In this document: positions 42,217 through 50,752 of the stretch, one piece after another
Layout of the letters: the number at the start of each line of letters is the position of its first letter
How positions within the stretch are numbered: the stretch's first letter is position 1
From: Candidatus Poribacteria bacterium
GTDB taxonomy: Bacteria; Poribacteria; WGA-4E; WGA-3G
Reading direction: 5' to 3'
Length of the DNA stretch: 64,000 nt
NCBI GenBank assembly: GCA_022827625.1
Contig: JAJEIE010000027.1
Span: 1 to 64,000 of the forward strand
The notes under the pieces: model-generated
What the model saw: the letters and a program-made list of their open reading frames with translations, nothing else
Database searches by the model: none
What the model was told of the DNA's origin: nothing
Program-made: the position numbers and the translations under genes

Positions 42217-43077
42217 TTAATGGATACGTACTCCGTTTTCGGCGGCGATGCGCCGGACGTTCGCGTTCGCGAGCGGAATCTTCTCTGCGGGGAGGTGTTC
42301 TATGAGTCCATAGCCATCGGGATAAAGTTCATCGAAACGCTTGAGTGCCACGCCGAGTTCCAATTCGCCTTCACCGGGCACCTCTTCATTCAGATGAAGC
42401 ACCAATCCGTTCTGAACGCTAATGTCTTTGATATGCGCCATGGGTGCGACAGGACCCATCACGTCAAAAATATGGTTGAGTCTTGCTTCGCTATTATAAA
42501 CTTGCAGTAGCGTTTGAAAATGGTTGACGAAATCCATAACGATGCGAAGTCTGTCAGAGCCGACACGTTCCACAACTTCTCGGCAGATTTCTGGTGACCC
42601 CATGATTGAAACGGCATGTGTTTCCATCACGAGTGTCAATTCGTGTTGTTCGGCGTATGCTGCGATCGGTTTCAAAGTCTCAATCAGACGTTCCATTGCT
42701 TCTGGAAGATGGTTATCTCGATGAGATGTCCAAGCCCCGTCAGGATTTAGGCTTCCTGGACGAAACAGGTAGTGGTGCGCGTTGAGAGAGACGGCGGTCG
42801 CCATGCCGCGTTGAACGCTTGCAATTGCGGCTTCGCGAACCGGCGCATCTGGATGGAAAAGGCATTCCTCATAAGTTATGCCGAATTGCACGAGATCGAG
42901 GTTCGCGTCCTCTAACATCCGCACGCAGCGGGAACAGGCATCTGGTGGCACAGAAGGAATTTCTGCGCTCCGAAAATGGAAGCTTAAGCCGGTGAATTCG
43001 AGTGCCTTAATTTTTTCGATTTCATCCGATGTAAGTGTACGGAAGTCTCCGCAGAGTCCAACAACACCGAGTCTCAT
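42217..43077 (-). CDS. Sugar phosphate isomerase/epimerase-like TIM barrel
   Basis: This 286-residue xylose-isomerase-like (AP endonuclease 2 family) protein has the four expected metal-site segments: LTLVMETHA (Glu), RIVMDFVNH (Asp), MAHIKDIS (His) and GLIEHLPAEK (Glu). Members isomerise or epimerise sugars or sugar phosphates, or act as inosose dehydratases. The upstream half FHFRSAEIPSVPPDACSRCVRMLE carries no obvious signal. It may belong to the same carbohydrate metabolism as other isomerase-like genes here. Confidence 0.82.
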   Translation of the reverse strand: MRLGVVGLCGDFRTLTSDEIEKIKALEFTGLSFHFRSAEIPSVPPDACSRCVRMLEDANLDLVQFGITYEECLFHPDAPVREAAIASVQRGMATAVSLNAHHYLFRPGSLNPDGAWTSHRDNHLPEAMERLIETLKPIAAYAEQHELTLVMETHAVSIMGSPEICREVVERVGSDRLRIVMDFVNHFQTLLQVYNSEARLNHIFDVMGPVAPMAHIKDISVQNGLVLHLNEEVPGEGELELGVALKRFDELYPDGYGLIEHLPAEKIPLANANVRRIAAENGVRIH

Positions 43078-43156
43078 GATTAATTATACCTCTTTTCTAT
43101 CTTACAACGCAAAGCAAATATGAGTTGATACAAGATTAGCTGACCGTATCGGTTGG

Positions 43157-46100
43157 CTATGACTGTTTTTTAGCTGCCAGCACTTCTAACAGGTTTTTGG
43201 CGCGTTTGAGGTCTTTGGTGTCAAACCCTTCTGTGAACCAAGTATATATCGGTTCCAGCAATACATAAGCGTCTTGGTAGCGGTTTTGTGTCATCCAGAG
43301 TTCGCATAAACTGAGAGCGGCTCGGAGTTCCCAAGATTTCGCGCTTTGTTGCCGTGCGATTGCCAATGCGTTTTGAAAATGGTCTTCCGCCTGCTTTGTG
43401 GTAGTGCTTTCCTCGTTTGAGGTTTTGGTTTTCTTCGAGAGGATGAAACAGAGTTCGCCTTGTTGACGGGAGAGTTCGGCAGCGTGAGTTCGCTCTCCAG
43501 TTTGGTTGACGATAGCGCGTGCGGCATCAAGGGTCTGTAAGGCTAAACTCAGCTGTCCAGCGCGTTGGTATGCCTGTGCGAGGCGGGCGAGAAAGACAGG
43601 TAGTAGCATTTCAGCCCGCGTTTTTTTCCATGCTGCGATGCCTTTGCAAATCATGGCTATCCCTTCTTCTGAACGGTTTTGTTCGGCGAGTGCCCATCCT
43701 TTCATTACCATTGCAACGGCTTCCCATCCAGAAAATCCGTGTTCTTGACATATTGCTAACATTTCTGTTGCGGCGGTATTGACGCTTTCTACATTGCCTT
43801 CGTACTGATAGAGCAAGGTTTTAAAATGAAGCAAAACGGCATCACTGAAAGGATGATTCCTATCTTCACCGATGGCTGTGGCTTCACGAAGTCGAGCTGC
43901 TGCTTGTGTCGGGTAACCGAGGCACCACAAGAGCGGTGCGGAATAAGAAAGCAACGTCATACCGGGATCTGCGACATAGTGCAGAAATGTTGGGACGGGG
44001 TGATGTTGTGGTTGATAGACTTTGATTCCGGCTTCCAAGTGTTCCCGAGCGGTTTGGAATTCACTCAGGTAGTAGAGCGTTGCCCCGAGTGCGCGGCGCG
44101 CCTCGACTTCAAAAGCCGGGTCTCCAACCTGCTTGGCAATGGTGAAGCACTGCTGACCGAGTTCGCGTGCTGAGAGCAACCGTCCCTGTACCAGATGAGA
44201 TAACCATAACCCAAATAGCACGGGGAACCGGAGGTCTTTTACAGTGGTGTTAACCGAGAATTCGGAACTTTCAGGCGAAACGGGTTCTTGGGTTTCAAGT
44301 GTATCTAAGAGTTCACGTGCTCGCGTGTAGGCGGTTTCTACCTCCTCAGAAGCGTAACCGCTTGTTGCGATCAAAGCAGTGCCAAGTGTGGTTTGTAGTT
44401 CCAATTCTAATTGGGCGGTAGCCTCAAGGTCCTGTATACCGGTGTTCTCGGACAATTGTTCGAGTGCTGCAAGTCCTTGCCCGATGTGTCGTGCGCTTTC
44501 GACGTTGGCAGAACGTTCTAAGGCACGGTGTCCGGCATGCTGCCAATAGTGGATTGCTTTTTCGGGGAGCCCAGCTTCTGTGTAGTGATATGCGACCAAT
44601 TCGGGTTGAAACCCGTCGCCAATGTTGCCGCTACCGTCCTGTAACACTTCAGCGATTTGTTGATGATACTGCTGCCGTCTGCTTCTGAGCAGAGATTGGT
44701 AAGCAGTTTCACGAAGGAGTGGGTGTCTGAAGGTGTAGCGGACCTGATTATCGGAAGTCTCGTTGCGATTGAGGATGTATGCGTCTACTAATTCGCTCAA
44801 TTGGCTTTTGAGAGATGTCAGGTCTACAGCAGCGTTGTTCTCCAGATGGATGCCGGAAGCGACTTTATAGAGCAACTCTCCTGTCCATTCCCTTCCGAGT
44901 GTTGCGCCGAGTTGTACAATTTCTTTTGCAGGTCCGAGTTCGTCTAACCGAGCCGTCAGCAGGTCTTGTAGTGTAACGGGAATGTCAGTCGCTTGCGAGC
45001 GTAGCGTGGTCTGGTCAGAGACATCAGCAGTGAGGGAGAGTGCTCCGCCTTCAAGCACCATTTGGGTGAGTTCTTCAACAAATAGTGGGACACCTTCAGT
45101 CATTCCGACGATCCGTTTCAATAAATCGGGCGGCAGCAGCGTGTCGCCAGCGACATGCTGAATCATGGTTTCCGATTCAGTAGGCGTTAGTGCTGATAGG
45201 GGTAGCGTGCTTGCCCATTCAGGACGTAGGAGTTCCTCTAAAGTCTCTCTATCAAGGGCAGCGCCACCGGCATTTCTATCGGGTCCATCTTGAAATTGCT
45301 CGTTGGATCGGAGGGTTTGTACATTAGAACGACAAGACAAGATTGTAAAGATTCGCGAGTTTTCGATTTGAGAGATTAGGCGCGTAAGAAATTCTATGCT
45401 TGACGGATCGATCCAATGCAGGTCTTCAAGGACAAAAAGTATGGGTTTTTGTTCAGCCATCTTTAGGAGTACTTGGACAAGGACTTCTAAAGTTTGCTGG
45501 CGGCGCTGTCTCCCCCCCCAGCCTGAAGGGTATGGATTTTGTTCAATCAGTCTGATGTAGGGTTGGGTGCCTATACTGGTTTCCGTCTGCCAAAGACGCA
45601 CGTTTCCGATGGGACCCAGACCCCAAACGCGTTGGAGGTCTATACCGGTTTCCGTCTGCCTCTGAATCTCGAAAGGTATTTCAAGCAGTTCGGCGAGGAG
45701 CGATAATGTTTGCGTTGTGTTTGCTTGTGCTTCGTTATCTGAATTTTCCGATCCGAGCGTTGGAACATTGTAGTTACGGAGAAGGTTCTCGAGTTTATCA
45801 AGTCGCATCTCTGCGGTGTCGGCATTTGTAAACTGTACGATGTGTTCTTGAAATAGTGAAAGGATAGAATAGAGCGGGCTATTCTGGTAGTAGGGGGAAC
45901 ATCTTCCCTCTATGGTAAGGGCTTCTGGATGCTGGTTGACGTGCTCTTGGATCACCTGTATGCATCGTGATTTTCCGATACCGGCTTCACCCTCAATCAG
46001 GAGTGCTTGTCCTTTAGATGCGAGTGCTTGTGCCCATCCTTGTTTAAGGCGTTCGACCTCCTGATCGCGTCCGATAAACGGGGTCAATCCGCTTTCACTG

Positions 46101-46840
46101 GCAATATCTAATCGGCTTTGCACTGGGATTTCACCGGAGACTTGATAGATATTTACGGGTTGTGAAATCCCACGGAGCGGTGCGGCACCGAGGGGTTCGC
46201 ACTTGAAAAAACCCTCGACCAACTGGTGGGTTGTATCGCCGATGACAATGTTGTTCGGTGCTGCGAGTTTCTGCATTCTGGCTGCGAGGTTTGGCGTTTT
46301 ACCGACGATGTCGATCGCTTCGGGCGATCCTTCGTCAGAGATATGCCAAACGACAACAAGTCCTGTATCAATGCTGAGGCGGACGCTAATCTCTACGCCG
46401 AAGGTGGTGTGGAGATACGGTTTGAGTGTCTCCATAGCGGCAACGATGCCGAGTGCAGCTCTTACGGCGCGGTGTGCAGCGTCTTCATGTACAATTGGAT
46501 ACCCGAAATAGACGAGGATGCCGTCCCCGAAGTATCGCGCGATGTGTCCGTTTTGTGCTAAGACGACTTCCATGACACAGGTCCGATACACCTCCAAAAG
46601 ATTTCGGAGTTCTTCGGGATCGAGTCTTTCAGTAAATGCGGTGGAATCGACAATATCACAGAACAGGACGGTGAGTTGGCGACGTTCGGCACCGTGTGTG
46701 AGGGTTGCCTCTACGGCAGGGGTGTCCACAGCCGAAGTTTGGGATATGGACGGTGCGTCACTGAGGGATGCACCGCATTCACCGCAGAATTTGAAGGACG
46801 GATTTAGAAATCCACAATTTGCGCAGCGTTTGTGCTCCAT
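43157..46840 (-). CDS. Class III nucleotide cyclase-AAA ATPase-TPR protein
   Basis: This 1,227-residue signalling protein has a zinc ribbon (CANCGFLNPSFKFCGECG) and a class III cyclase domain (about 50-225) with both metal aspartates (LFCDIVDST and YFGDGILVYFG). Next comes an AAA/STAND ATPase (about 250-640) with FIGRDQEVERL, Walker A GEAGIGKS and Walker B LFVLEDLHWIDPSS. A long C-terminal region (about 750-1220) is TPR-like. It could make cAMP, with the ATPase and TPR part as sensor. The start is ATG 46840; an in-frame TTG at 46861 is less likely. An unusual in-frame segment (about residues 390-450, 45515-45665) looks like repeat-derived sequence in the ATPase domain. Confidence 0.87.
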   Translation of the reverse strand: MEHKRCANCGFLNPSFKFCGECGASLSDAPSISQTSAVDTPAVEATLTHGAERRQLTVLFCDIVDSTAFTERLDPEELRNLLEVYRTCVMEVVLAQNGHIARYFGDGILVYFGYPIVHEDAAHRAVRAALGIVAAMETLKPYLHTTFGVEISVRLSIDTGLVVVWHISDEGSPEAIDIVGKTPNLAARMQKLAAPNNIVIGDTTHQLVEGFFKCEPLGAAPLRGISQPVNIYQVSGEIPVQSRLDIASESGLTPFIGRDQEVERLKQGWAQALASKGQALLIEGEAGIGKSRCIQVIQEHVNQHPEALTIEGRCSPYYQNSPLYSILSLFQEHIVQFTNADTAEMRLDKLENLLRNYNVPTLGSENSDNEAQANTTQTLSLLAELLEIPFEIQRQTETGIDLQRVWGLGPIGNVRLWQTETSIGTQPYIRLIEQNPYPSGWGGRQRRQQTLEVLVQVLLKMAEQKPILFVLEDLHWIDPSSIEFLTRLISQIENSRIFTILSCRSNVQTLRSNEQFQDGPDRNAGGAALDRETLEELLRPEWASTLPLSALTPTESETMIQHVAGDTLLPPDLLKRIVGMTEGVPLFVEELTQMVLEGGALSLTADVSDQTTLRSQATDIPVTLQDLLTARLDELGPAKEIVQLGATLGREWTGELLYKVASGIHLENNAAVDLTSLKSQLSELVDAYILNRNETSDNQVRYTFRHPLLRETAYQSLLRSRRQQYHQQIAEVLQDGSGNIGDGFQPELVAYHYTEAGLPEKAIHYWQHAGHRALERSANVESARHIGQGLAALEQLSENTGIQDLEATAQLELELQTTLGTALIATSGYASEEVETAYTRARELLDTLETQEPVSPESSEFSVNTTVKDLRFPVLFGLWLSHLVQGRLLSARELGQQCFTIAKQVGDPAFEVEARRALGATLYYLSEFQTAREHLEAGIKVYQPQHHPVPTFLHYVADPGMTLLSYSAPLLWCLGYPTQAAARLREATAIGEDRNHPFSDAVLLHFKTLLYQYEGNVESVNTAATEMLAICQEHGFSGWEAVAMVMKGWALAEQNRSEEGIAMICKGIAAWKKTRAEMLLPVFLARLAQAYQRAGQLSLALQTLDAARAIVNQTGERTHAAELSRQQGELCFILSKKTKTSNEESTTTKQAEDHFQNALAIARQQSAKSWELRAALSLCELWMTQNRYQDAYVLLEPIYTWFTEGFDTKDLKRAKNLLEVLAAKKQS
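45571..45660 (-). repeat. In-frame direct repeat inside the ATPase domain
   Basis: Two 21-bp copies (45571-45591 and 45640-45660), identical at 20 of 21 positions, are 69 bp apart (23 codons, so in frame). They encode RQTETGID and WQTETSIG. A run of eight C on the plus strand (45512-45519) lies just beside. Most relatives have only about 15-20 residues between LLAELLEIP and RRQQTLE; here the gap is about 55-60. Confidence 0.7.
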
Positions 46841-46884
46841 GATATTTTTGTCCTGGCACAAGATCGGTGAAAGATGGTTATCAA

Positions 46885-47601
46885 TTACTTTCTAAACTGA
46901 TTTAGGTATTCTTCAAGTTCGGCATCACGTGGATCTAACTTGTATGCTTCCTGATAATTATCGAGTGCTGTGTCGGTTTTGCCGACTTTCATGTAGAAGG
47001 AACCGAGATTCCGATAGGCGACGCTGTGCGTTGGTTTCAAATCTAAGGCGCGATAATAGTGGTCTCTGGCGCGGAGCATATAGGTTTTTGTTTCTCCGAT
47101 GAGAATGTTGATGGTGATTTCATTTTCCCAGCGTTGTTGATACACTTCGCCACCGAGTTGCCGGGCGTGTTCCGCAATAGCGTTGGCGACTGCAGCCTCT
47201 CGTGTTTTGAACGTGATGACCCCAGAAGTTGTTTTCGCTGTGGCAAGTTTCAGTTCTGCGACTGCTTGGTCGGGTGTTTCCTCTCTGAGTTCTTTTTCCC
47301 ATGAGGGCCAGCTCGGTCCGGCGTATTTGAGACCCTGTTCGTAGTAAACGGTTCCGAGGTCGTTATAGATTTCAGCGTTCTCAGGGCGCATTTTTAACGC
47401 TTCACTGTAAAGTTCAATGGCTTGTTTATATTTTCCGGCATTGAAGGCATCGGTAGCGTGGGTGCGAAGTTGTTTAAATTCCTCACTTTCTAAGTTGACA
47501 GCGATGCCCAATTCTGCCTTGTCTCTGCCGTAGAAATAGATGCCACCAATCAGGAGGATGGCGATGCAAACAGCGATAAGTGTGGGTAGTTGCAGTTTCA
47601 T
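46885..47601 (-). CDS. Membrane-anchored TPR protein
   Basis: This 238-residue protein has an N-terminal hydrophobic helix (about 6-25) that anchors it, probably with the rest periplasmic. TPR motifs follow in two places: FNAGKYKQAIELYSEALKMRPENAEIYNDLGTVYYEQG and the C-terminal RDHYYRALDLKPTHSVAYRNLGSFYMKVGKTDTALDNYQEAYKLDP. The middle, about 60 residues, is not TPR-like. TPRs bind partner proteins, but none is identifiable. It lies 44 nt before the cyclase-ATPase gene on the same strand and may be cotranscribed. Confidence 0.82.
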   Translation of the reverse strand: MKLQLPTLIAVCIAILLIGGIYFYGRDKAELGIAVNLESEEFKQLRTHATDAFNAGKYKQAIELYSEALKMRPENAEIYNDLGTVYYEQGLKYAGPSWPSWEKELREETPDQAVAELKLATAKTTSGVITFKTREAAVANAIAEHARQLGGEVYQQRWENEITINILIGETKTYMLRARDHYYRALDLKPTHSVAYRNLGSFYMKVGKTDTALDNYQEAYKLDPRDAELEEYLNQFRK

Positions 47602-47737
47602 TTTTTTTTACTTTTGCCTCCGGGCGGTTGTGAGTTGTGAGTTATTCGTTGTGAGTTAATGCTTGTGGCAGTGGCGTAATGTGTCAATTCCATAGACGCT
47701 TAACTGTGGACTGTTAACTGACAACTATTAAAAACAC

Positions 47738-49168
47738 TTATCTCCATCGATTGTTTCTATTAAAAGTGACAACAATGGTTTCATCTACACCGTCTCGTTC
47801 AAAGTAGAGTCGCATTCCGTTTTGCGTGCGGATCAGTTCGTCAATAACGATTTTAAGGAATTCGAGCGAGTGAATTTTAATATTGTCAATCTGATAGATG
47901 AAATCCCCGCGCCTGAGCACGTCCCTCAAACCACTGCTTTTCTCAACATTTGAGACGATAACGCCGGGCTGTCGGTATTTGCGCGCCATCACCTTGTCGG
48001 GTTGAGAGAAGGTTAAGCCCCATCCAGCAGGTGCGTAGTACCATTCCAAGGTCTTCAGTGTGAATTCGGATTGTCGTTTTTTACCGCGCCGAATGAGTTC
48101 ACACGCTATGGGTTGATGGAGCGGTAGGAGCCGTGTGATGGCTTTAAAGTCGTCTTCGCTCCTGATGCGGTGTCCTGAAATCCCGATGATCACGTCCCCT
48201 CGTTTAATACCAGCGTCAGCGGCGGGTCCTTGTTTCTCTACCTCGGATACGAGAACGCCGGTATTGTGTGGTATCGACAATTTTTCTGCGAGCTCCTCAG
48301 TCACAGGTTGGATTTCCTTGATGCCGAGGCGCGGTGGGACGACGCTGCCATATTCGAGAATCTGGCGAACGACTTTCCGCGCTTTGTTGGTAGGCACGGC
48401 AAATCCGATGCCCTGCGAGCCGCCGCTTGTTGATTTGATGAAGGTATTTATACCGATAAGTTGTCCGTGTATATTTACGAGCGCACCGCCGCTGTTGCCT
48501 GGGTTAACAGAGGCATCCGTCTGAATCAGGTCTTCATGATAGAGGTCTTCAATAGAGAGTGCCCGTTCGGTGGCACTCACGATACCGATCGTGACCGTGG
48601 GCTGGGCGTTGCCTATGGATAAATTGAACGGGTTTCCAATTGCGACGACCCATTCCCCGATGAGCAGTGCGTCTGAATCGCCCCATTGGATTTCTGGTAG
48701 AACAGTACCTGTATCGACCTCCAAAAGGGCGAGGTCTGAGAGATAGTCAGATCCAATGAGGCGCGCTGCGAATTCTCTCTCGTCCGAGATCGTTACGGTG
48801 ATGCTATCGGCATCTTTGATGACGTGATGGTTCGTTAGGATGTATCCGTTTTTGTCAATAATGATGCCTGAACCGACTTCTCGGAGGGAGCGTCTACGGG
48901 GATAAAAGACATCGTCCCAGAACCACCATTCGTTGACCCGGGTTCGTCTCTCAACGGTACGGATTGCGCTGATATTGACGACTGCAGGACTGGCGTGTGC
49001 TACGGCTGTAACGATTGCTGTCTGTCGTGAGGCTGTAACCGCTTCCTGTGTCCCCTTAGCCCGAAATTCAGCACTGTAAGCACTCCGACAAAGCGGACCT
49101 TCGAGCGTGAAACATGCACACAACGAGATGAATAGGATATAACGATAGCAACGGCGTAAATATATCAT
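47738..49168 (-). CDS. HtrA/DegP-family periplasmic serine protease
   Basis: This 476-residue trypsin-like protease has a signal peptide (about 1-32), the catalytic triad His (LTNHHVIKDAD), Asp (SDLALLEVD) and Ser (NPGNSGGALVN), and two PDZ domains (about 280-370, SEVEKQGPAADAGIKRGDVIIG, and about 385-460, SNVEKSSGLRDVLRRGDFIYQ). The second PDZ is less conserved. HtrA proteins degrade and refold damaged envelope proteins. ATG 49168 lies close to an inverted-repeat region. No sigmaE-type control is visible. Confidence 0.93.
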   Translation of the reverse strand: MIYLRRCYRYILFISLCACFTLEGPLCRSAYSAEFRAKGTQEAVTASRQTAIVTAVAHASPAVVNISAIRTVERRTRVNEWWFWDDVFYPRRRSLREVGSGIIIDKNGYILTNHHVIKDADSITVTISDEREFAARLIGSDYLSDLALLEVDTGTVLPEIQWGDSDALLIGEWVVAIGNPFNLSIGNAQPTVTIGIVSATERALSIEDLYHEDLIQTDASVNPGNSGGALVNIHGQLIGINTFIKSTSGGSQGIGFAVPTNKARKVVRQILEYGSVVPPRLGIKEIQPVTEELAEKLSIPHNTGVLVSEVEKQGPAADAGIKRGDVIIGISGHRIRSEDDFKAITRLLPLHQPIACELIRRGKKRQSEFTLKTLEWYYAPAGWGLTFSQPDKVMARKYRQPGVIVSNVEKSSGLRDVLRRGDFIYQIDNIKIHSLEFLKIVIDELIRTQNGMRLYFERDGVDETIVVTFNRNNRWR

Positions 49169-49250
49169 AGACTTGTTTTCTGCTGCAAGTGTAGTTATTT
49201 GGATATCGCGACCATTTCAAGCAATATTAAGAAACAAATTTTAGGTTTTG

Positions 49251-49331
49251 CGGAAGGATGGAAAACTGGAAGGTTGGAAGAAGTGCTGTCTCTATTATCT
49301 TCCCAACTTCCATACTTCCAAGCTTCCAACT
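49251..49331. repeat. Long imperfect palindrome of GGAAG/CTTCC repeats
   Basis: A left arm GGAAGGATGGAAAACTGG... is answered by ...CTTCCCAACTTCCATACTTCC plus AAGCTTCC, an imperfect 30-bp-class stem. It separates the HtrA start from the M28 peptidase end (both minus strand). Similar TTGGAAGCTTGGAAAATTGG sequence is inside the coding region of the Crp-like gene (51065-51180). Confidence 0.7.
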
Positions 49332-49372
49332 CATCTTGGGGGCAAAAACGTAAATTTTATACTGAAAATTGC

Positions 49373-50752
49373 TTAACGTTTCAGCTTCAGAGAGATACGA
49401 TAACCCTCCAATCCGGGATCGGTATCCACAATTTTCTGGACGGCTTCAGCGGATCGTCGTTTTGCGGGGAAATCATCGGCGTTCGCACATCGGAGTGCTA
49501 CCCGTGCGCCGACTGCGCTGGCGGCACGTAGGTTCTCCAGTTTTACTTTTTCGAGTGTATCATAAGCGGTATGTCCGAAACCTCTGCCTGATGGAGGTGC
49601 TTCAGGATCACCCATGTGGCAGGAAGGCACGCCTTTAAGGAAAAATGGGAAATGATCGGAGTAGGAGTGTACCTTTTGTCCGACCGGCATTTCGGCGTGC
49701 ATCTGCAGGCGTGCGGAGTTAAAGAACGGTTCCAATGCGTCCCAACAATGGAGCACAATACCTTTGCGACTCGTGCCACCTGCTGCGTCCATGTTCAGCA
49801 TGAACCGAATATTGTCTAATTCCGATGTATGCGCATCGACGTAACGAAACGCGCCGGTGAGTCCGATTTCCTCTGTTCCGAAAGCGATGAACCGAACCGT
49901 CCGTTTAAGGGTGCCAGCAGCGTAGGTGGATAGTGCGCGGGCGGCTTCTATGACGGATACCATTCCTGAAGCGGGGTCGTGCGCGCCTTGAGAAATATCG
50001 TGTCCATCGTAGTGGCATCCGAGGATTATCATCTCTTCGCTGTTCTCATGTCCCGGTAGATCGGCGACGACGTTCCATGAAGTACGGGGTTCGTTAATAT
50101 CGGTCGTCTTGAGGTTCAATGTGACGCTACCGGACTCCCGCGCCAGGAGCCGTTTTAAGAATTCGCCGTCTTCTTTACAGACGGATATACCGGGAATGGG
50201 TGCTTCTTGATTGTTTTGAAGGCTCCCTGTTTCGGGACCGACCCCTGGGTGTTCACTAACGAAAATAAATGCGCACGCGCCAGCGAGAAAGGCGCGTTCA
50301 AATTTCTCCTTACGATGTACCCATCTGCCGAGGTCGGGGGGTGAGGCACTTTGTGCCATAACGAATCTGGCGATAGCGGTATCACCGAGTGCTTCATATT
50401 CCGCAGGACTTCCGTATCCAGCGGAGACGAGTTCGGTGGTGATGTCTCCAGCGGGGCAATACGGGAGTGAGATACAGTGGAGTGTTCGGCGAATGGGTTC
50501 AATCACTTCAAGGGTTGCGGGACCGCGCGTCCAACCGGCATAAGGATATTCCTCAAGTTCGACGTTTTTGAGTCCGTAACGTTTGAAGCAGTCGGCGATA
50601 AAGTTTGCGGCTTTATATTCCTCAGGCGTTCCTGCGAACCTTGCGCCGTATTCATCGCAGAGGACTGTCAAATTTTCCATTGATTCTTGCGAGGTGTAGA
50701 TGTCACCGACCATCTGCTGGTCGAGCTGCAAATAGGGGTTCGTTTTGTTCAT
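49373..50752 (-). CDS. M28-family aminopeptidase or carboxypeptidase
   Basis: This 459-residue zinc peptidase has the dinuclear metal-site motifs of family M28: LGCHYDGHDISQGAHDPASG (His, Asp), FGTEEIGLTGAFRYVD (Glu pair), LNMDAAGG (Asp) and the distal His in RGFGHTAYDTLE. A PA-type inserted domain (about 110-230) precedes the catalytic core. No signal peptide is evident at start ATG 50752, so it may be cytoplasmic. That ATG overlaps the upstream Crp-like gene by 50 nt; later in-frame ATGs exist (50713), but the segment MENLTVLCDEYG fits the family opening. It may act on peptides, like carboxypeptidase Q. Confidence 0.88.
   Translation of the reverse strand: MNKTNPYLQLDQQMVGDIYTSQESMENLTVLCDEYGARFAGTPEEYKAANFIADCFKRYGLKNVELEEYPYAGWTRGPATLEVIEPIRRTLHCISLPYCPAGDITTELVSAGYGSPAEYEALGDTAIARFVMAQSASPPDLGRWVHRKEKFERAFLAGACAFIFVSEHPGVGPETGSLQNNQEAPIPGISVCKEDGEFLKRLLARESGSVTLNLKTTDINEPRTSWNVVADLPGHENSEEMIILGCHYDGHDISQGAHDPASGMVSVIEAARALSTYAAGTLKRTVRFIAFGTEEIGLTGAFRYVDAHTSELDNIRFMLNMDAAGGTSRKGIVLHCWDALEPFFNSARLQMHAEMPVGQKVHSYSDHFPFFLKGVPSCHMGDPEAPPSGRGFGHTAYDTLEKVKLENLRAASAVGARVALRCANADDFPAKRRSAEAVQKIVDTDPGLEGYRISLKLKR

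Noticed and set aside
46841-46861. TTG start for the cyclase-ATPase gene
   Set aside because: ATG 46840 directly precedes the zinc-ribbon sequence, and the extra seven residues have no support.
49199-49531. Plus-strand open frame between the HtrA and M28 genes
   Set aside because: It reads through the GGAAG/CTTCC palindrome and then antisense to the M28 gene, with no coding signature.
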